DNA from: an uncultured Pelagibacteraceae bacterium
GTDB taxonomy: Bacteria; Pseudomonadota; Alphaproteobacteria; Pelagibacterales; Pelagibacteraceae
Direction: 5' to 3'
Assembly: GCA_902611145.1 (NCBI GenBank)
Contig: CACLYO010000004.1
Span: 25,561-89,560, forward strand
DNA: 64,000 nt
Part shown: piece by piece, positions 49,657 through 58,613 of the stretch
Numbering within the stretch: position 1 is the first letter of the stretch
Layout: every line of letters begins with the position of its first letter
Translations under genes and position numbers: made by a program
Notes under the pieces: generated by a model
The model's database searches: none
Told to the model about the DNA's origin: nothing
The model's input: the letters and a program-made list of their open reading frames with translations, nothing else

Positions 49657-50631
49657 TTAAGGTTTAGTATTTATAATAGACTCAGGTAATTCTTCCCCAA
49701 AACATCTTTGATAATATTCTGCAATTATATTTTTTTCAGAATCATCACATTTATTTAAAAATGTCACTCTAAAAGCATAGCTAATATCTTTAAAAATAAG
49801 TGTATTTTGACACCAAAAAATTACAGTCCTTGGCGACATTACAGTAGAAATATCTCCAGCAATGAATCCTTTTCTTGTTAAAGATGCAACCTTGATCATA
49901 TTAGCAACTTTTTCTTTACCTTTTGTATTATTGAAGTCTTTGTTTTTTGCTAAAACTATTTCCATTTCTTTTTCCAAACTTAAATAATTAAGACTAGTTA
50001 AAATATTCCACCTATCCATTTGTGCGGCATTAATTTGATTAACTCCTGAATATATTCCTTTAGTATCTCCAAGTCCGACTGTATTCGCTGTTGCAAATAA
50101 TCTAAAAAAATTATTAGGTTTAATTACTTTATTTTTTTCTAACAAAGTTAATCCACCTTCTGCTTCTAATACTTTAGTTAGCAAGAAGGCTACATCAGGT
50201 CTCATAGCATCATATTCATCAAATATAAGGGCTACAGGATTTTGAATTGACCAAGGAAGAATACCTTCTTTAAACTCGGTTATTTGTTTTCCATCCTTAA
50301 CAACTATTGAGTCTTTTCCCATTAAATCGATTCTACTTATGTGTGAGTCTAGATTTACTCTAACGCAAGGCCAATTTAATCTTGCTGCAATTTGAGTGAT
50401 ATGTGTAGATTTTCCCGTACCATGGAAACCTTGGACCATAACTCTTTTATTAAAATTAAAACCACTTAGTATGGCGATCGTAGTATCTTTATCAAATATG
50501 TAATCTTTATCTAATTCAGGTACAAATTCACTTTTTTTTGAAAAAGCATCTACTTCCATATCACTTTCAATTCCAAAAGTTTGTTTTACTGATATTTTTA
50601 TATCAGGCTTAAGATTTAAATTTGTTGTCAC
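49657..50631 (-). CDS. cobS: CobS-like MoxR-type AAA+ ATPase
   Basis: A 324-residue AAA+ protein. The Walker A motif is GFHGTGKST, Walker B is LIFDEYDAMRPD, and sensor 1 has FATANTVG. MoxR/CobS-type ATPases act as chaperones for partners with VWA domains, here the adjacent CobT-like protein. In the B12 pathway the pair energises cobaltochelatase. It overlaps the J-protein gene by 23 bases and abuts cobT, so the three are one operon. Whether it serves cobalt insertion in this organism is open, since CobN is not seen. Confidence 0.88.
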   Translation of the reverse strand: MTTNLNLKPDIKISVKQTFGIESDMEVDAFSKKSEFVPELDKDYIFDKDTTIAILSGFNFNKRVMVQGFHGTGKSTHITQIAARLNWPCVRVNLDSHISRIDLMGKDSIVVKDGKQITEFKEGILPWSIQNPVALIFDEYDAMRPDVAFLLTKVLEAEGGLTLLEKNKVIKPNNFFRLFATANTVGLGDTKGIYSGVNQINAAQMDRWNILTSLNYLSLEKEMEIVLAKNKDFNNTKGKEKVANMIKVASLTRKGFIAGDISTVMSPRTVIFWCQNTLIFKDISYAFRVTFLNKCDDSEKNIIAEYYQRCFGEELPESIINTKP

Positions 50632-51148
50632 TTTTTTTCCTATAAGTATTTTTAAGTTGAGTATAAGCTAGTGTAATTACTTTAAGCCTTTCCTCAAATG
50701 TTTTATCACCAGCATTAATATCAGGGTGAAATTTTTTCACAAGTTTTTTAAATTTTTTCTGAATTTTGTCCCATTTTAAACCAACGGTTACGCCTAAAAT
50801 TCCAAAAGCTTTAATATCATTATGATTAAATTTAAATTTTTGAGAATTTTCAAAATGATTTTTAAATTTTGAATCATCAAATCCATCATTTAAGGCATTA
50901 TTCCAAAGGACTTTAAAAAAATTGTCAGATGAGCTAAACCCTTGGGTTGGTTTGTGCCAGGTGATATCTGATTTAAGAAAATTAACTACTTCAGCATCAT
51001 TCATTCCTGCAAAATAATTCCAATTTTTATTAAATTCTTTTACATGTTTTAAACAAAGCAATCTGTAGTTTTTACTATTATCTTTTTCAACTGGTGCCTT
51101 GTATTCACCTAAATCAAAACAATTATTCCAATCACAAATTATTTTCAT
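50609..51148 (-). CDS. J-domain (DnaJ-family) co-chaperone
   Basis: A 179-residue protein with a C-terminal J domain: GLKWDKIQKKFKKLVKKFHPD, with the HPD motif at 141-143 that stimulates DnaK ATPase. The N-terminal part has C5, C10, C32 and H35, a possible small metal site. The placement between bolA (divergent) and cobS is standard for alphaproteobacteria. It overlaps cobS by 23 bases. It probably delivers a specific client to DnaK; the client is unknown, with CobST an obvious guess. Confidence 0.88.
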   Translation of the reverse strand: MKIICDWNNCFDLGEYKAPVEKDNSKNYRLLCLKHVKEFNKNWNYFAGMNDAEVVNFLKSDITWHKPTQGFSSSDNFFKVLWNNALNDGFDDSKFKNHFENSQKFKFNHNDIKAFGILGVTVGLKWDKIQKKFKKLVKKFHPDINAGDKTFEERLKVITLAYTQLKNTYRKKSDNKFKS

Positions 51149-51173
51149 AGTATATAATAATACCTAATTTTTT

Positions 51174-51434
51174 ATGGATATAAATAGTTTAAATTTAATT
51201 ATAGAAAAAAAAATTTCACAAAGTTTTTTTTGTAAAAATATTACCATTGAAGATAAAACGTATTTACATAAAAAACATAAAGGACATGAAAAAAATAAAT
51301 TTCATATTAAGTTAATAATACAATCTGATGAATTACTAAAAATGAATAGAATAGATTCAACTAAAAAAATTTACAAAATTTTAGATCATGAATTAAAATA
51401 TTATATTCATTCGATTGAATTATTAGTAAATTGA
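51174..51434 (+). CDS. BolA-family protein
   Basis: An 86-residue protein with the BolA fold. The motif HKGHEKNKFHIKLII near 28-44 has the conserved His residues that bind [2Fe-2S] clusters with monothiol glutaredoxins. The later helix ends DHELKYYIHSIELLV. It is likely a BolA/IbaG-type protein acting in iron-sulfur traffic or as a DNA-binding regulator. It diverges from the J-protein gene across 25 bases and overlaps the end of aroB by 28 bases on the other strand. Confidence 0.87.
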   Translation: MDINSLNLIIEKKISQSFFCKNITIEDKTYLHKKHKGHEKNKFHIKLIIQSDELLKMNRIDSTKKIYKILDHELKYYIHSIELLVN

Positions 51435-52522
51435 TTTTTAGTAAACTTCAAAATATCAGTGACTTTATAAAAATTTTTAAATTTTGCTTTTCCAATTTTT
51501 TTTAATAAAACAAGATTGATTTTATTGTTAATATTTTTTTTATCTGCAATCATAAATTTAACAATTTTATTTGCATCTTTTTTATTAAAAAACTTACTTA
51601 GCCTTAATGATCTATCAAGTTTAATAATATGATTTTTGATTAATTTATATTCTATTTTACTTAATAGTTTTTTTTTAAAACTAAATTCACAGGCGCTTAT
51701 AATTCCTAAAATTACAGCTTCACCATGATTAAGTTTTTTTGAATAACTTAATGCTGCTTCATATGCGTGTGCAAAAGTATGACCAAAATTTAACAATTTT
51801 CTTAAATTTTTTTCTTTTTCATCCTTTTCAACAATTTTTTTTTTAATTAAGCAACTTTCATATATAGATTTTTGAATATACCCTTTTTTAAGTTTTAAAA
51901 TTTTTGAAATATTTTTTGATAGAAAAACAAAAAATTTTTTATCTGCTATAATTGAGTGCTTCAATATTTCACCGTATCCACAAACAATTTCTCTTTTAGG
52001 AAGTGAGTTTAAAAAGTTTATATCTGATATTACTAGACTAGGTTGATAAAATGACCCGATTAGGTTTTTTCCAAACTTTGTATTAATTCCTGTTTTTCCC
52101 CCTATCGAAGAATCAACTTGCGCAAGTAAGGTTGTGGGCAAATTAACAAATTTTATACCTCTTTTAAAAATACTTGAAGCAAAAGCAGAGACATCACCAA
52201 TTATACCACCACCAACCGCTATTACACAGTCATTTCTATTAAAACTATTTTTTAGTAAAATATTTAAAATAGAATTTACACTTTTTTGATTTTTATTTTT
52301 TTCATTTGAAGAAAATTTTAAAAAAATAGTTTTTTTCTTAATACTTTTTTTTATAGTTCTAATATATTTTTTTGGAATATTTTTATCAAAAACAACTAAA
52401 TATTTAGATGATTTGATTGAATAGGAATTTAAAATTTTTTTTAAATTATTTATTAAACCTGTACCAATTAGTATTGAGTAGGAACCATTATTTGTATTTA
52501 CTAAAATTTTATTCTTTTTCAT
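51407..52522 (-). CDS. aroB: 3-dehydroquinate synthase
   Basis: Second enzyme of the shikimate pathway, NAD- and Zn-dependent. The 371-residue chain has the NAD-binding GGGIIGDVSAFASSIF, then PTTLLAQVDSSIGGKTGIN, and the metal His in NFGHTFAHAYE and HGEAVILG. It overlaps aroK by 14 bases, the usual alphaproteobacterial aroKB operon. Its 3' end runs 28 bases into the convergent bolA gene, so both C-termini are read from the same DNA. Confidence 0.95.
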   Translation of the reverse strand: MKKNKILVNTNNGSYSILIGTGLINNLKKILNSYSIKSSKYLVVFDKNIPKKYIRTIKKSIKKKTIFLKFSSNEKNKNQKSVNSILNILLKNSFNRNDCVIAVGGGIIGDVSAFASSIFKRGIKFVNLPTTLLAQVDSSIGGKTGINTKFGKNLIGSFYQPSLVISDINFLNSLPKREIVCGYGEILKHSIIADKKFFVFLSKNISKILKLKKGYIQKSIYESCLIKKKIVEKDEKEKNLRKLLNFGHTFAHAYEAALSYSKKLNHGEAVILGIISACEFSFKKKLLSKIEYKLIKNHIIKLDRSLRLSKFFNKKDANKIVKFMIADKKNINNKINLVLLKKIGKAKFKNFYKVTDILKFTKNQFTNNSIE

Positions 52523-53015
52523 AAATTTTTAAAATTTTTTTTATTATTTCTTCTTTAGTTAAATTATCACAATTTATTTTATAATCTGCTTTAGAATAGA
52601 TTTTTGATCTATTATTTATAAGTTTTATTAAATCTTTTTCTTTTAATAAGTAAGCTTTTGGTCTTTTTTTACTATTTTTAATTCTTGGGATTAAAGTTTG
52701 CTCACTACATTTTAACCATAAGGATATACAATTATTCTTTATTTTTTCCCTGATTCTATAATTTAAAAATGCACCTCCACCAATAGCAATTATATTATTC
52801 TGAAAATTAAGGGAATTTAATACAATTTTTTCTTCAATTTTTCTGAAAAAATTTTCTCCTTTTTTTTGAAAAATATCATTAATTTTTAATTTAGTTTCCT
52901 TTTCAATTAATTTATCAGTATCAATTAGATTTTGCTTAGTTATATATGATAACAATCTACCAATTGTAGATTTTCCAGACCCCATCATGCCTATTAAAAC
53001 TAGGTTTTTTTTCAT
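52509..53015 (-). CDS. aroK: Shikimate kinase
   Basis: Phosphorylates shikimate in aromatic amino acid synthesis. The ATG at 53015 gives MKKNLVLIGMMGSGKSTIG with the Walker A GMMGSGKST near the N-terminus, as in other AroK proteins. An in-frame ATG at 53045 would add ten residues and is less likely. DTDKLIEKE holds the shikimate-binding Asp; FFRKIEEKIV and IAIGGGAFL follow. The protein is 168 residues from this start. It is coupled to aroB by a 14-base overlap and diverges from a small membrane-protein gene. Confidence 0.94.
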   Translation of the reverse strand: MKKNLVLIGMMGSGKSTIGRLLSYITKQNLIDTDKLIEKETKLKINDIFQKKGENFFRKIEEKIVLNSLNFQNNIIAIGGGAFLNYRIREKIKNNCISLWLKCSEQTLIPRIKNSKKRPKAYLLKEKDLIKLINNRSKIYSKADYKINCDNLTKEEIIKKILKIYEKE

Positions 53016-53077
53016 TTCATAAGTTTCTATATTGAAAAAACACAAATATGTCTTAATTTGAAATTAATAAACGTTAT

Positions 53078-53263
53078 ATGCAATTTCAAAAAAAAACAAG
53101 TATTGGTAAATCAAATTTTTTGATAAAATTACTTATCAAGATAACTTTGATAATTTTTTTATTTTTTACTATATTAATTTTGTTGGATCAATTAAATTTT
53201 CCATCTCCTAACAAAAAAATTCAAAAAATAATCCCAAATGCAAATCTTAAGATTGTTAAATAA
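53078..53263 (+). CDS. Small single-helix membrane protein, unknown
   Basis: A 61-residue ORF starting MQFQKKTSIGKSNFLIKLLI with one strong hydrophobic helix at about 18-41, then a polar tail (NFPSPNKKIQKII). Basic residues before the helix suggest the tail is periplasmic. I recognise no family. It diverges from aroK and overlaps the next gene by 26 bases in a different frame, which favours a real coupled gene. The function is unknown. Confidence 0.55.
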   Translation: MQFQKKTSIGKSNFLIKLLIKITLIIFLFFTILILLDQLNFPSPNKKIQKIIPNANLKIVK

Positions 53264-54983
53264 AAAATTTACAATATTTTTTTTTTTATTTTTTACTGCT
53301 GCTTTTTCAAATGAGCCAGTTGATATATGGAATATAGATAAAAAAAAAAATAAAAATGAGAATAGTGACAACAATAGATTAAACAACGAAAATAAAAAAA
53401 ATTCTATTTCCACTGATATAAAAAATGAAACAATAATTCCAATTACAGAAGAAAATAATTTAAATTTGAAAAAAGACTATTTGGTAGGAATTTATGATCC
53501 TAGTGATAATGATTTATCAATAAATATGTGGGAGTTTTCTGATGGAGAAAAAATATCAAAAATAATAAAAAAAATTAAAAAATTAAATTTATCTGAGGAC
53601 GCAAAAGAAATTTATAATTATGTAATTTTAACCAATTCTTTTCCACCAAAAAAAAATTTTAGTAAAGAAAAATTTTTAGAAATTAAAATAGATTGGCTTA
53701 TTCAAAATGGTGATTTAGAATTAATAAAAGATTTTGTTATTAAAAATAAAAAAGAAAAAATAGATCCAAGACTTTTAAAATATTATTTAGATCAAAATCT
53801 ATCAATGGCAGATTTAGAAAATGCATGTAAATTATTTTCTTTTTTAGAAAGTTATTCAGATGACGATTATGTATCTAAATATAAAATTTATTGTTTAATT
53901 AATGAAAAAAAAAATGAATTAGCACAACTTCAATTTGATTTAATAAAAGAAACTGGTTTTAAAGATATTTTTTTTGAAGAAAAATTTAATTTTATTATGG
54001 GCTATAGTGAAAAAAGTGACTCAAAAATATCTGAAAAAAATCTTTTAGATTTTCATCTCTCCCATCTTACAAGTAATGATTTTAAATACTTAACAAATGA
54101 AAATACTGATAAAATTATATGGAGATATTTATCTTCATTTAACTTATTAGAAAATCTAAATGAAATTGACATTGAAGATCCTGAAAAAATTATTTCAATT
54201 GAAAAAGCTACTAATAATGGAAATTATTTAGAGAAAGATTTGCTAAATTTATATACTAGATACAGATTTAGTATTAATCAATTAATTACAGTCCTTGAAT
54301 CATATAAAATGTTATCAGGACATGAAAGTAGAGCTTTACTATATCAAGGTTTTTTAATTTCTAAAGATACAAAATCTAAAATAGAATTATTGAAAACTTT
54401 AAAAGAACAGTTTGACAAAGATGATATTGGAGATGCTTTTAACAACGAACTAGTAAGAATTCTTGAAGAGTTTGATGAAAAAGAAATACCTTCAAATTAT
54501 TCTGATTTTTACAATTACTATCTAGCAGATAAGAAAAATAGTAATAAAAAAATAAAATTCAATAACAAAATAATTCACCAATCAAAGTTACTAAATTATT
54601 TTTCAGATGATATGGATATTGAAAAGGTGGAAAAAGAACTAGAAAAAAAATTAAAAAAAATTAAAAAAAATAAAAAATATTATTTTTCTACCAAAGATAT
54701 AATTTTAATTGAGTCATTAATTTATGATGGCATAAAAATTTCTGATAAATATTCTTCGATTCTTGAATTATATAATTCTAATATACCAACAGATATAGAG
54801 GTAATGATAAATGATGGTGAAATGGCAATGATTTTGCTGAGATTAGTTGAAATCATTGGAGAAGATGATTTAAATAATTTAGGCTCAGAATCTCTATATT
54901 TTATACTTAGTACTTTAAATAAACTAAATATTGATAAAATAAGAAATAATATAATTCTTAAAACCTTTCCTTTAAAAGTATAA
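53238..54983 (+). CDS. Exported protein of unknown function
   Basis: A 581-residue protein with an N-terminal signal peptide at about 1-24 (KKFTIFFFLFFTAAFSN). A low-complexity Asn/Lys/Asp stretch (about 30-65) follows, then a long mostly helical region rich in Leu, Glu, Lys and Ile without Cys clusters or a recognised enzyme motif. The repeated short helices (LENACKLFSFLESY, NELAQLQFDLI) look like tetratricopeptide-type solenoid repeats. It lies upstream of def-fmt-truA by 27 bases and overlaps the small membrane protein. It is probably periplasmic; the function is unknown. Confidence 0.7.
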   Translation: MQILRLLNKKFTIFFFLFFTAAFSNEPVDIWNIDKKKNKNENSDNNRLNNENKKNSISTDIKNETIIPITEENNLNLKKDYLVGIYDPSDNDLSINMWEFSDGEKISKIIKKIKKLNLSEDAKEIYNYVILTNSFPPKKNFSKEKFLEIKIDWLIQNGDLELIKDFVIKNKKEKIDPRLLKYYLDQNLSMADLENACKLFSFLESYSDDDYVSKYKIYCLINEKKNELAQLQFDLIKETGFKDIFFEEKFNFIMGYSEKSDSKISEKNLLDFHLSHLTSNDFKYLTNENTDKIIWRYLSSFNLLENLNEIDIEDPEKIISIEKATNNGNYLEKDLLNLYTRYRFSINQLITVLESYKMLSGHESRALLYQGFLISKDTKSKIELLKTLKEQFDKDDIGDAFNNELVRILEEFDEKEIPSNYSDFYNYYLADKKNSNKKIKFNNKIIHQSKLLNYFSDDMDIEKVEKELEKKLKKIKKNKKYYFSTKDIILIESLIYDGIKISDKYSSILELYNSNIPTDIEVMINDGEMAMILLRLVEIIGEDDLNNLGSESLYFILSTLNKLNIDKIRNNIILKTFPLKV

Positions 54984-55010
54984 TAATTGTAATAAAATAA
55001 GTTTAATACT

Positions 55011-55526
55011 ATGAGTATAAGAAAAATTTTAACAGAACCTGATAAAATATTGAGACAAGTTTCTAAACCAGTAGAAGGTGTTGGGAATGAAGAACAGAAT
55101 TTAATGAGAGATATGTTAGATACAATGTATGCTGCAAAAGGAATAGGACTAGCTGCAATACAAGTTGGTATTCCAAAAAGAATAATAGTAATAGACTTAA
55201 ATAAAGATGAAAAAAAAAATCCAATGTATTTTGTAAACCCTATAATTAAACAAAAAAATTCAGTAAATTCAATTTATGAAGAAGGATGTTTATCTGTACC
55301 AAATCAATTCGCAGAGATTGAAAGACCAAATAAATGTGAAGTAGAATATTTAGACTTTGATGGAAAAAAACAACTTTTAAAAGCTGAAGGTCTGCTTGCA
55401 ACTTGTATTCAACACGAGATGGATCATTTGGAAGGAATTCTTTTTATTGATTATTTATCAAAATTAAAAAAATCTATGATATTAAAAAAACTTTCTAAAA
55501 ATAAGCCTGATAGAATAGTTGTTTAA
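55011..55526 (+). CDS. def: Peptide deformylase
   Basis: Removes the formyl group from new N-terminal Met. All three motifs are present in 171 residues: GIGLAAIQVG at 44-53, EGCLSVP at 91-97 with metal ligand Cys93, and QHEMDH at 134-139 with ligands His135 and His139 and catalytic Glu136. It precedes fmt by 3 bases; the two act at opposite ends of the formylation cycle. Confidence 0.97.
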   Translation: MSIRKILTEPDKILRQVSKPVEGVGNEEQNLMRDMLDTMYAAKGIGLAAIQVGIPKRIIVIDLNKDEKKNPMYFVNPIIKQKNSVNSIYEEGCLSVPNQFAEIERPNKCEVEYLDFDGKKQLLKAEGLLATCIQHEMDHLEGILFIDYLSKLKKSMILKKLSKNKPDRIVV

Positions 55527-55529
55527 ACA

Positions 55530-56453
55530 ATGTTAAGAAAAATTGTTTTTATGGGCACATCAAATTTTGCTGTTCATATTTTAAAGTCACTTTATCAAAA
55601 TGGATATCCAATCTGTACTGTTTACACTCAACCGCCTAAAAAATCTAATAGAGGTCAACAATTAACTAAGTCACCAATAAATTCATTCTCTGAAAATATA
55701 AGTTTGGATGTAAGAACTCCTCTTTCTTTAAAAAATAATAAGGAAGAAGAATTATATCTCACTGAATTACAGCCAGATATTATTTTGGTAATTTCGTACG
55801 GGCAAATTATTCCTAAAAATCTTTTAAATATTCCAAAACATGGATTTTTAAATGTTCATGCTTCTTTACTCCCAAAATGGAGAGGAGCGGCACCTATTCA
55901 AAGATCAATAATGAATTTAGATAAAGAAACAGGGATTAGTATTATGAGAATAAACGAAAATCTAGATGAGGGCCCAGTTTGTAATCAATACTCTTTAAAA
56001 ATTTCAGAAAAAATGAATTCGGAAGAATTATCTGAAAAATTATCGTTAATAGCTTCAGAAAAAATTTTAGATATTTTAAATAATATTGATGATGGCAATT
56101 TAGAATTTAAAGATCAAGATCATTCAAAAGCAACCTATGCAAAAAAAATCCAAAAAACAGAAGGAAAAATTGATTGGAGTGAAAATGCAGAAAAAATAAT
56201 TGGAAAAATAAATGGACTTTATCCATATCCTGGGGCTTTTTTTTCATTTAACGGAGAAAGATATAAAATATTAAAAGCCGAAAAATCTAGCATGAAAGGA
56301 AAACCCGGGGATATAGCAAGTGAAAATTTCGAGGTGTGCTGTGGAGAAGGATCAATAAAAGTATTAAGTATTCAACGAGAAGGTAAAAGAGTTCAGCAAA
56401 TAAATGAATTTTTACTTGGTACTCAAATTAAAAAAGGTACCAATATTGCTTAA
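55530..56453 (+). CDS. fmt: Methionyl-tRNA formyltransferase
   Basis: Formylates initiator Met-tRNA using 10-formyl-tetrahydrofolate. The 307-residue chain starts MLRKIVFMGTSNFAVHILKSL. The folate-binding/catalytic loop is NVHASLLPKWRGAAPIQ with the catalytic Asn and His, and the C-terminal domain has YPYPGAFF. It lies between def and truA; its stop shares one base with the truA start. Confidence 0.97.
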   Translation: MLRKIVFMGTSNFAVHILKSLYQNGYPICTVYTQPPKKSNRGQQLTKSPINSFSENISLDVRTPLSLKNNKEEELYLTELQPDIILVISYGQIIPKNLLNIPKHGFLNVHASLLPKWRGAAPIQRSIMNLDKETGISIMRINENLDEGPVCNQYSLKISEKMNSEELSEKLSLIASEKILDILNNIDDGNLEFKDQDHSKATYAKKIQKTEGKIDWSENAEKIIGKINGLYPYPGAFFSFNGERYKILKAEKSSMKGKPGDIASENFEVCCGEGSIKVLSIQREGKRVQQINEFLLGTQIKKGTNIA

Positions 56454-57193
56454 TGTATAGATATCAAATTTTGATTGAATATGTTGGAACCTCTTTCGTA
56501 GGTTGGCAAATACAAAAAAAAGGAAAATCTGTTCAAAAAATAATTCAATCAACCTTATCAAAATTATTGAAGGAAAAAATTATTTTATATTCTGCAGGGC
56601 GTACTGATCGTGAAGTTCACGCAAACGGACAATCAGCTCATTTTGATGTTAAAAATAAAATACAAAATATAGATAAAATGATTAAATCTCTAAATTTTTT
56701 TTTAAGTCCAAAAAAAATTTCTATAATTAGCATTATTAAAAGAAATAAAAATTTTCATGCAAGGTATTCTGCAAAAGAAAGAGTATACAAATATTTTATT
56801 ATTAACCGTTTAGCTACACCTGTTATAGAAAATGAAAGAGCATGGCACATAAGAAAGAAACTAGATATTAAATTATTAAAAGAAGGAGCTAAAAAATTAG
56901 TAGGGACACATGACTTTAGCACAATGAGAGCAACAAATTGCTACGCTAAAAGTCCTGTAAAAAAAATTAATAAAATAACTGTAAAAAATGTAAATAGTAA
57001 AATTGAAATTGAATTTAGATCAAAATCTTTTTTAAGAAATCAAGTTAGATCAATGGTTGGATGTTTAAAATATTTAGCGGAAAAAAAATGGAATATTAAA
57101 AAATTTGAAAATGTTTTAAAATCAAAAAAAAGAAAAAATTGTGCGCCACCAGCACCGGCTTGTGGATTATACCTTGAAAAAGTTATTTACTAA
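56453..57193 (+). CDS. truA: tRNA pseudouridine(38-40) synthase
   Basis: Makes pseudouridine at positions 38-40 of tRNA anticodon arms. The protein begins MYRYQILIEYVGTSFVGWQIQ and has the catalytic Asp52 in SAGRTDREVHANGQ, then FHARYSAKERVYKY and GTHDFSTM. It has 246 residues. It is the last gene of the def-fmt-truA operon and overlaps the convergent SET gene by 11 bases. Confidence 0.96.
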   Translation: MYRYQILIEYVGTSFVGWQIQKKGKSVQKIIQSTLSKLLKEKIILYSAGRTDREVHANGQSAHFDVKNKIQNIDKMIKSLNFFLSPKKISIISIIKRNKNFHARYSAKERVYKYFIINRLATPVIENERAWHIRKKLDIKLLKEGAKKLVGTHDFSTMRATNCYAKSPVKKINKITVKNVNSKIEIEFRSKSFLRNQVRSMVGCLKYLAEKKWNIKKFENVLKSKKRKNCAPPAPACGLYLEKVIY

Positions 57194-57659
57194 TTCTTGA
57201 ATTTTTACTGAATTTTTTGTTAATTCTCCAACGGCTTTCTGTTCTAATGATGAAACCACAGCAATTAATAGATTTACACTTACAAGGAAACTGTTTGTAA
57301 TCAGAATCATAACCAAAACCATAGTCACAAGTTATTTCCTCACCTTTTTTAATTTCTTTATTTGAAATAACCCAAATTTTTAAACCTGTTCCTTCATATT
57401 CGCAGTTATTTGAACAAGAATGATTGATCAAGCGCGCAGGATTCCATGATACATTTCCATCTAAATCATATCTATTATTTAAATTAAACAAATAAATTGG
57501 TTTTGAATTATCAAACTTATCAGAATTTTCAGTTTGTTTTTTTGTAATAATCTTTCCTACATATTCTATAATTTTAGTTCCAGCTTTAATATTCTTAGTT
57601 GCGTAAAGACCTCGCCCATTTTTATCTATATTTGATTTTTTTATTTTATATATACTCAT
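57183..57659 (-). CDS. SET-domain protein (putative protein lysine methyltransferase)
   Basis: A 158-residue single SET domain. The N-terminal strand has NGRGLYATKNIKAGTKIIEYVG at about 14-35. The SAM/knot motif NHSC is at 79-82, and CDYGFGY carries catalytic-type Tyr113. A post-SET Cys motif C-x-C-x4-C is at C126, C128 and C133. All parts needed for a SET methyltransferase are present. Bacterial SET proteins methylate lysines in proteins; no target is known. It lies 30 bases after the deacetylase-like gene in a run that includes dapE and dapD, and overlaps truA convergently. Confidence 0.85.
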   Translation of the reverse strand: MSIYKIKKSNIDKNGRGLYATKNIKAGTKIIEYVGKIITKKQTENSDKFDNSKPIYLFNLNNRYDLDGNVSWNPARLINHSCSNNCEYEGTGLKIWVISNKEIKKGEEITCDYGFGYDSDYKQFPCKCKSINCCGFIIRTESRWRINKKFSKNSRISK

Positions 57660-57689
57660 TGTGTCTATTTATGATAATTTTTGAAAATC

Positions 57690-58613
57690 TCAATTAAATT
57701 CTAAAAGTGCGTTAACATGTTCATTGGCACTTTCAGCTAGAGCATTCAGATCATATCCACCTTCAAGAATAGATACCACTTTTCCATTACAAAACTGTTT
57801 TGTAGTTTCCAAAACTCTTCTGGTTATCTCATAATAGTCTTTAGACTCTAAATTTAACTGACATAAAGGATCATCTTTATGAGCGTCAAATCCAGCAGAC
57901 ATCAATATAAATTCAGGTCTAAATTCTTTTAACCTTTTAAGCATATGCTCATACGCATCGAAATATTCTCTAGAGTTTGTACCAGCAGGTAAAGGAATAT
58001 TTAATGCATTATTATGATCACCTTTTTCATCTGTTGTACCACCTCCTGGATAATAAGGATATTGATGTAAGCTTGAGAAAAAAACATTCTCATTTGACTT
58101 AAGAATATCATAACTTCCATTTCCAAAGTGACAATCCCAATCTAAAACTGCCACTCTTTTATATTTGTATTTAGAAATTAGATAATTTGCAGCAACACCA
58201 ATATTATTTATTACACAAAAACCCATTGCTTTACTTTTTTCTGCATGATGACCTGGTGGTCTGGTTACACAATGAGCAGCATTGAATTCTTTATTTTCAA
58301 CTCCATCGATTGCTGTAATTATTGAACCAACTGCATCAAATGTTGCATCTTTGCTACCGGGTGAAACAACTGTATCACCATCTAAAAATACCAAACCTTT
58401 TTCAGGAAAAGCATTTTCAACTGTATCTACATAACTAGACGAATGGGCCTGTTTTATAATGTCTTTATTGAACCTAACTGGATTTTTCCAAATTAATTTT
58501 TTATTTTTTTTTAATGTTTCAAGTATTGATGTGACCCTTGAGACACTCTCAGGATGTCCATAACCAGTATTATGATTTAAAGAAGCTTTGGATGTAATTA
58601 TTGCTGTTTTCAT
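57690..58613 (-). CDS. Histone-deacetylase-family amidohydrolase
   Basis: A 307-residue arginase-fold deacetylase. RPPGHHAE has catalytic His122 and His123, the zinc ligands are Asp160, His162 (DWDCHFGNG) and Asp243 (SAGFDAHKDDP), and the transition-state Tyr is Tyr287 in GGYDL. The chain is therefore probably active. Bacterial relatives include acetoin-utilisation AcuC and acetylpolyamine amidohydrolases, so the substrate could be acetylated lysine, polyamine or another amide. Its start shares one base with the dapE stop, and the SET gene follows it. Confidence 0.88.
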   Translation of the reverse strand: MKTAIITSKASLNHNTGYGHPESVSRVTSILETLKKNKKLIWKNPVRFNKDIIKQAHSSSYVDTVENAFPEKGLVFLDGDTVVSPGSKDATFDAVGSIITAIDGVENKEFNAAHCVTRPPGHHAEKSKAMGFCVINNIGVAANYLISKYKYKRVAVLDWDCHFGNGSYDILKSNENVFFSSLHQYPYYPGGGTTDEKGDHNNALNIPLPAGTNSREYFDAYEHMLKRLKEFRPEFILMSAGFDAHKDDPLCQLNLESKDYYEITRRVLETTKQFCNGKVVSILEGGYDLNALAESANEHVNALLEFN

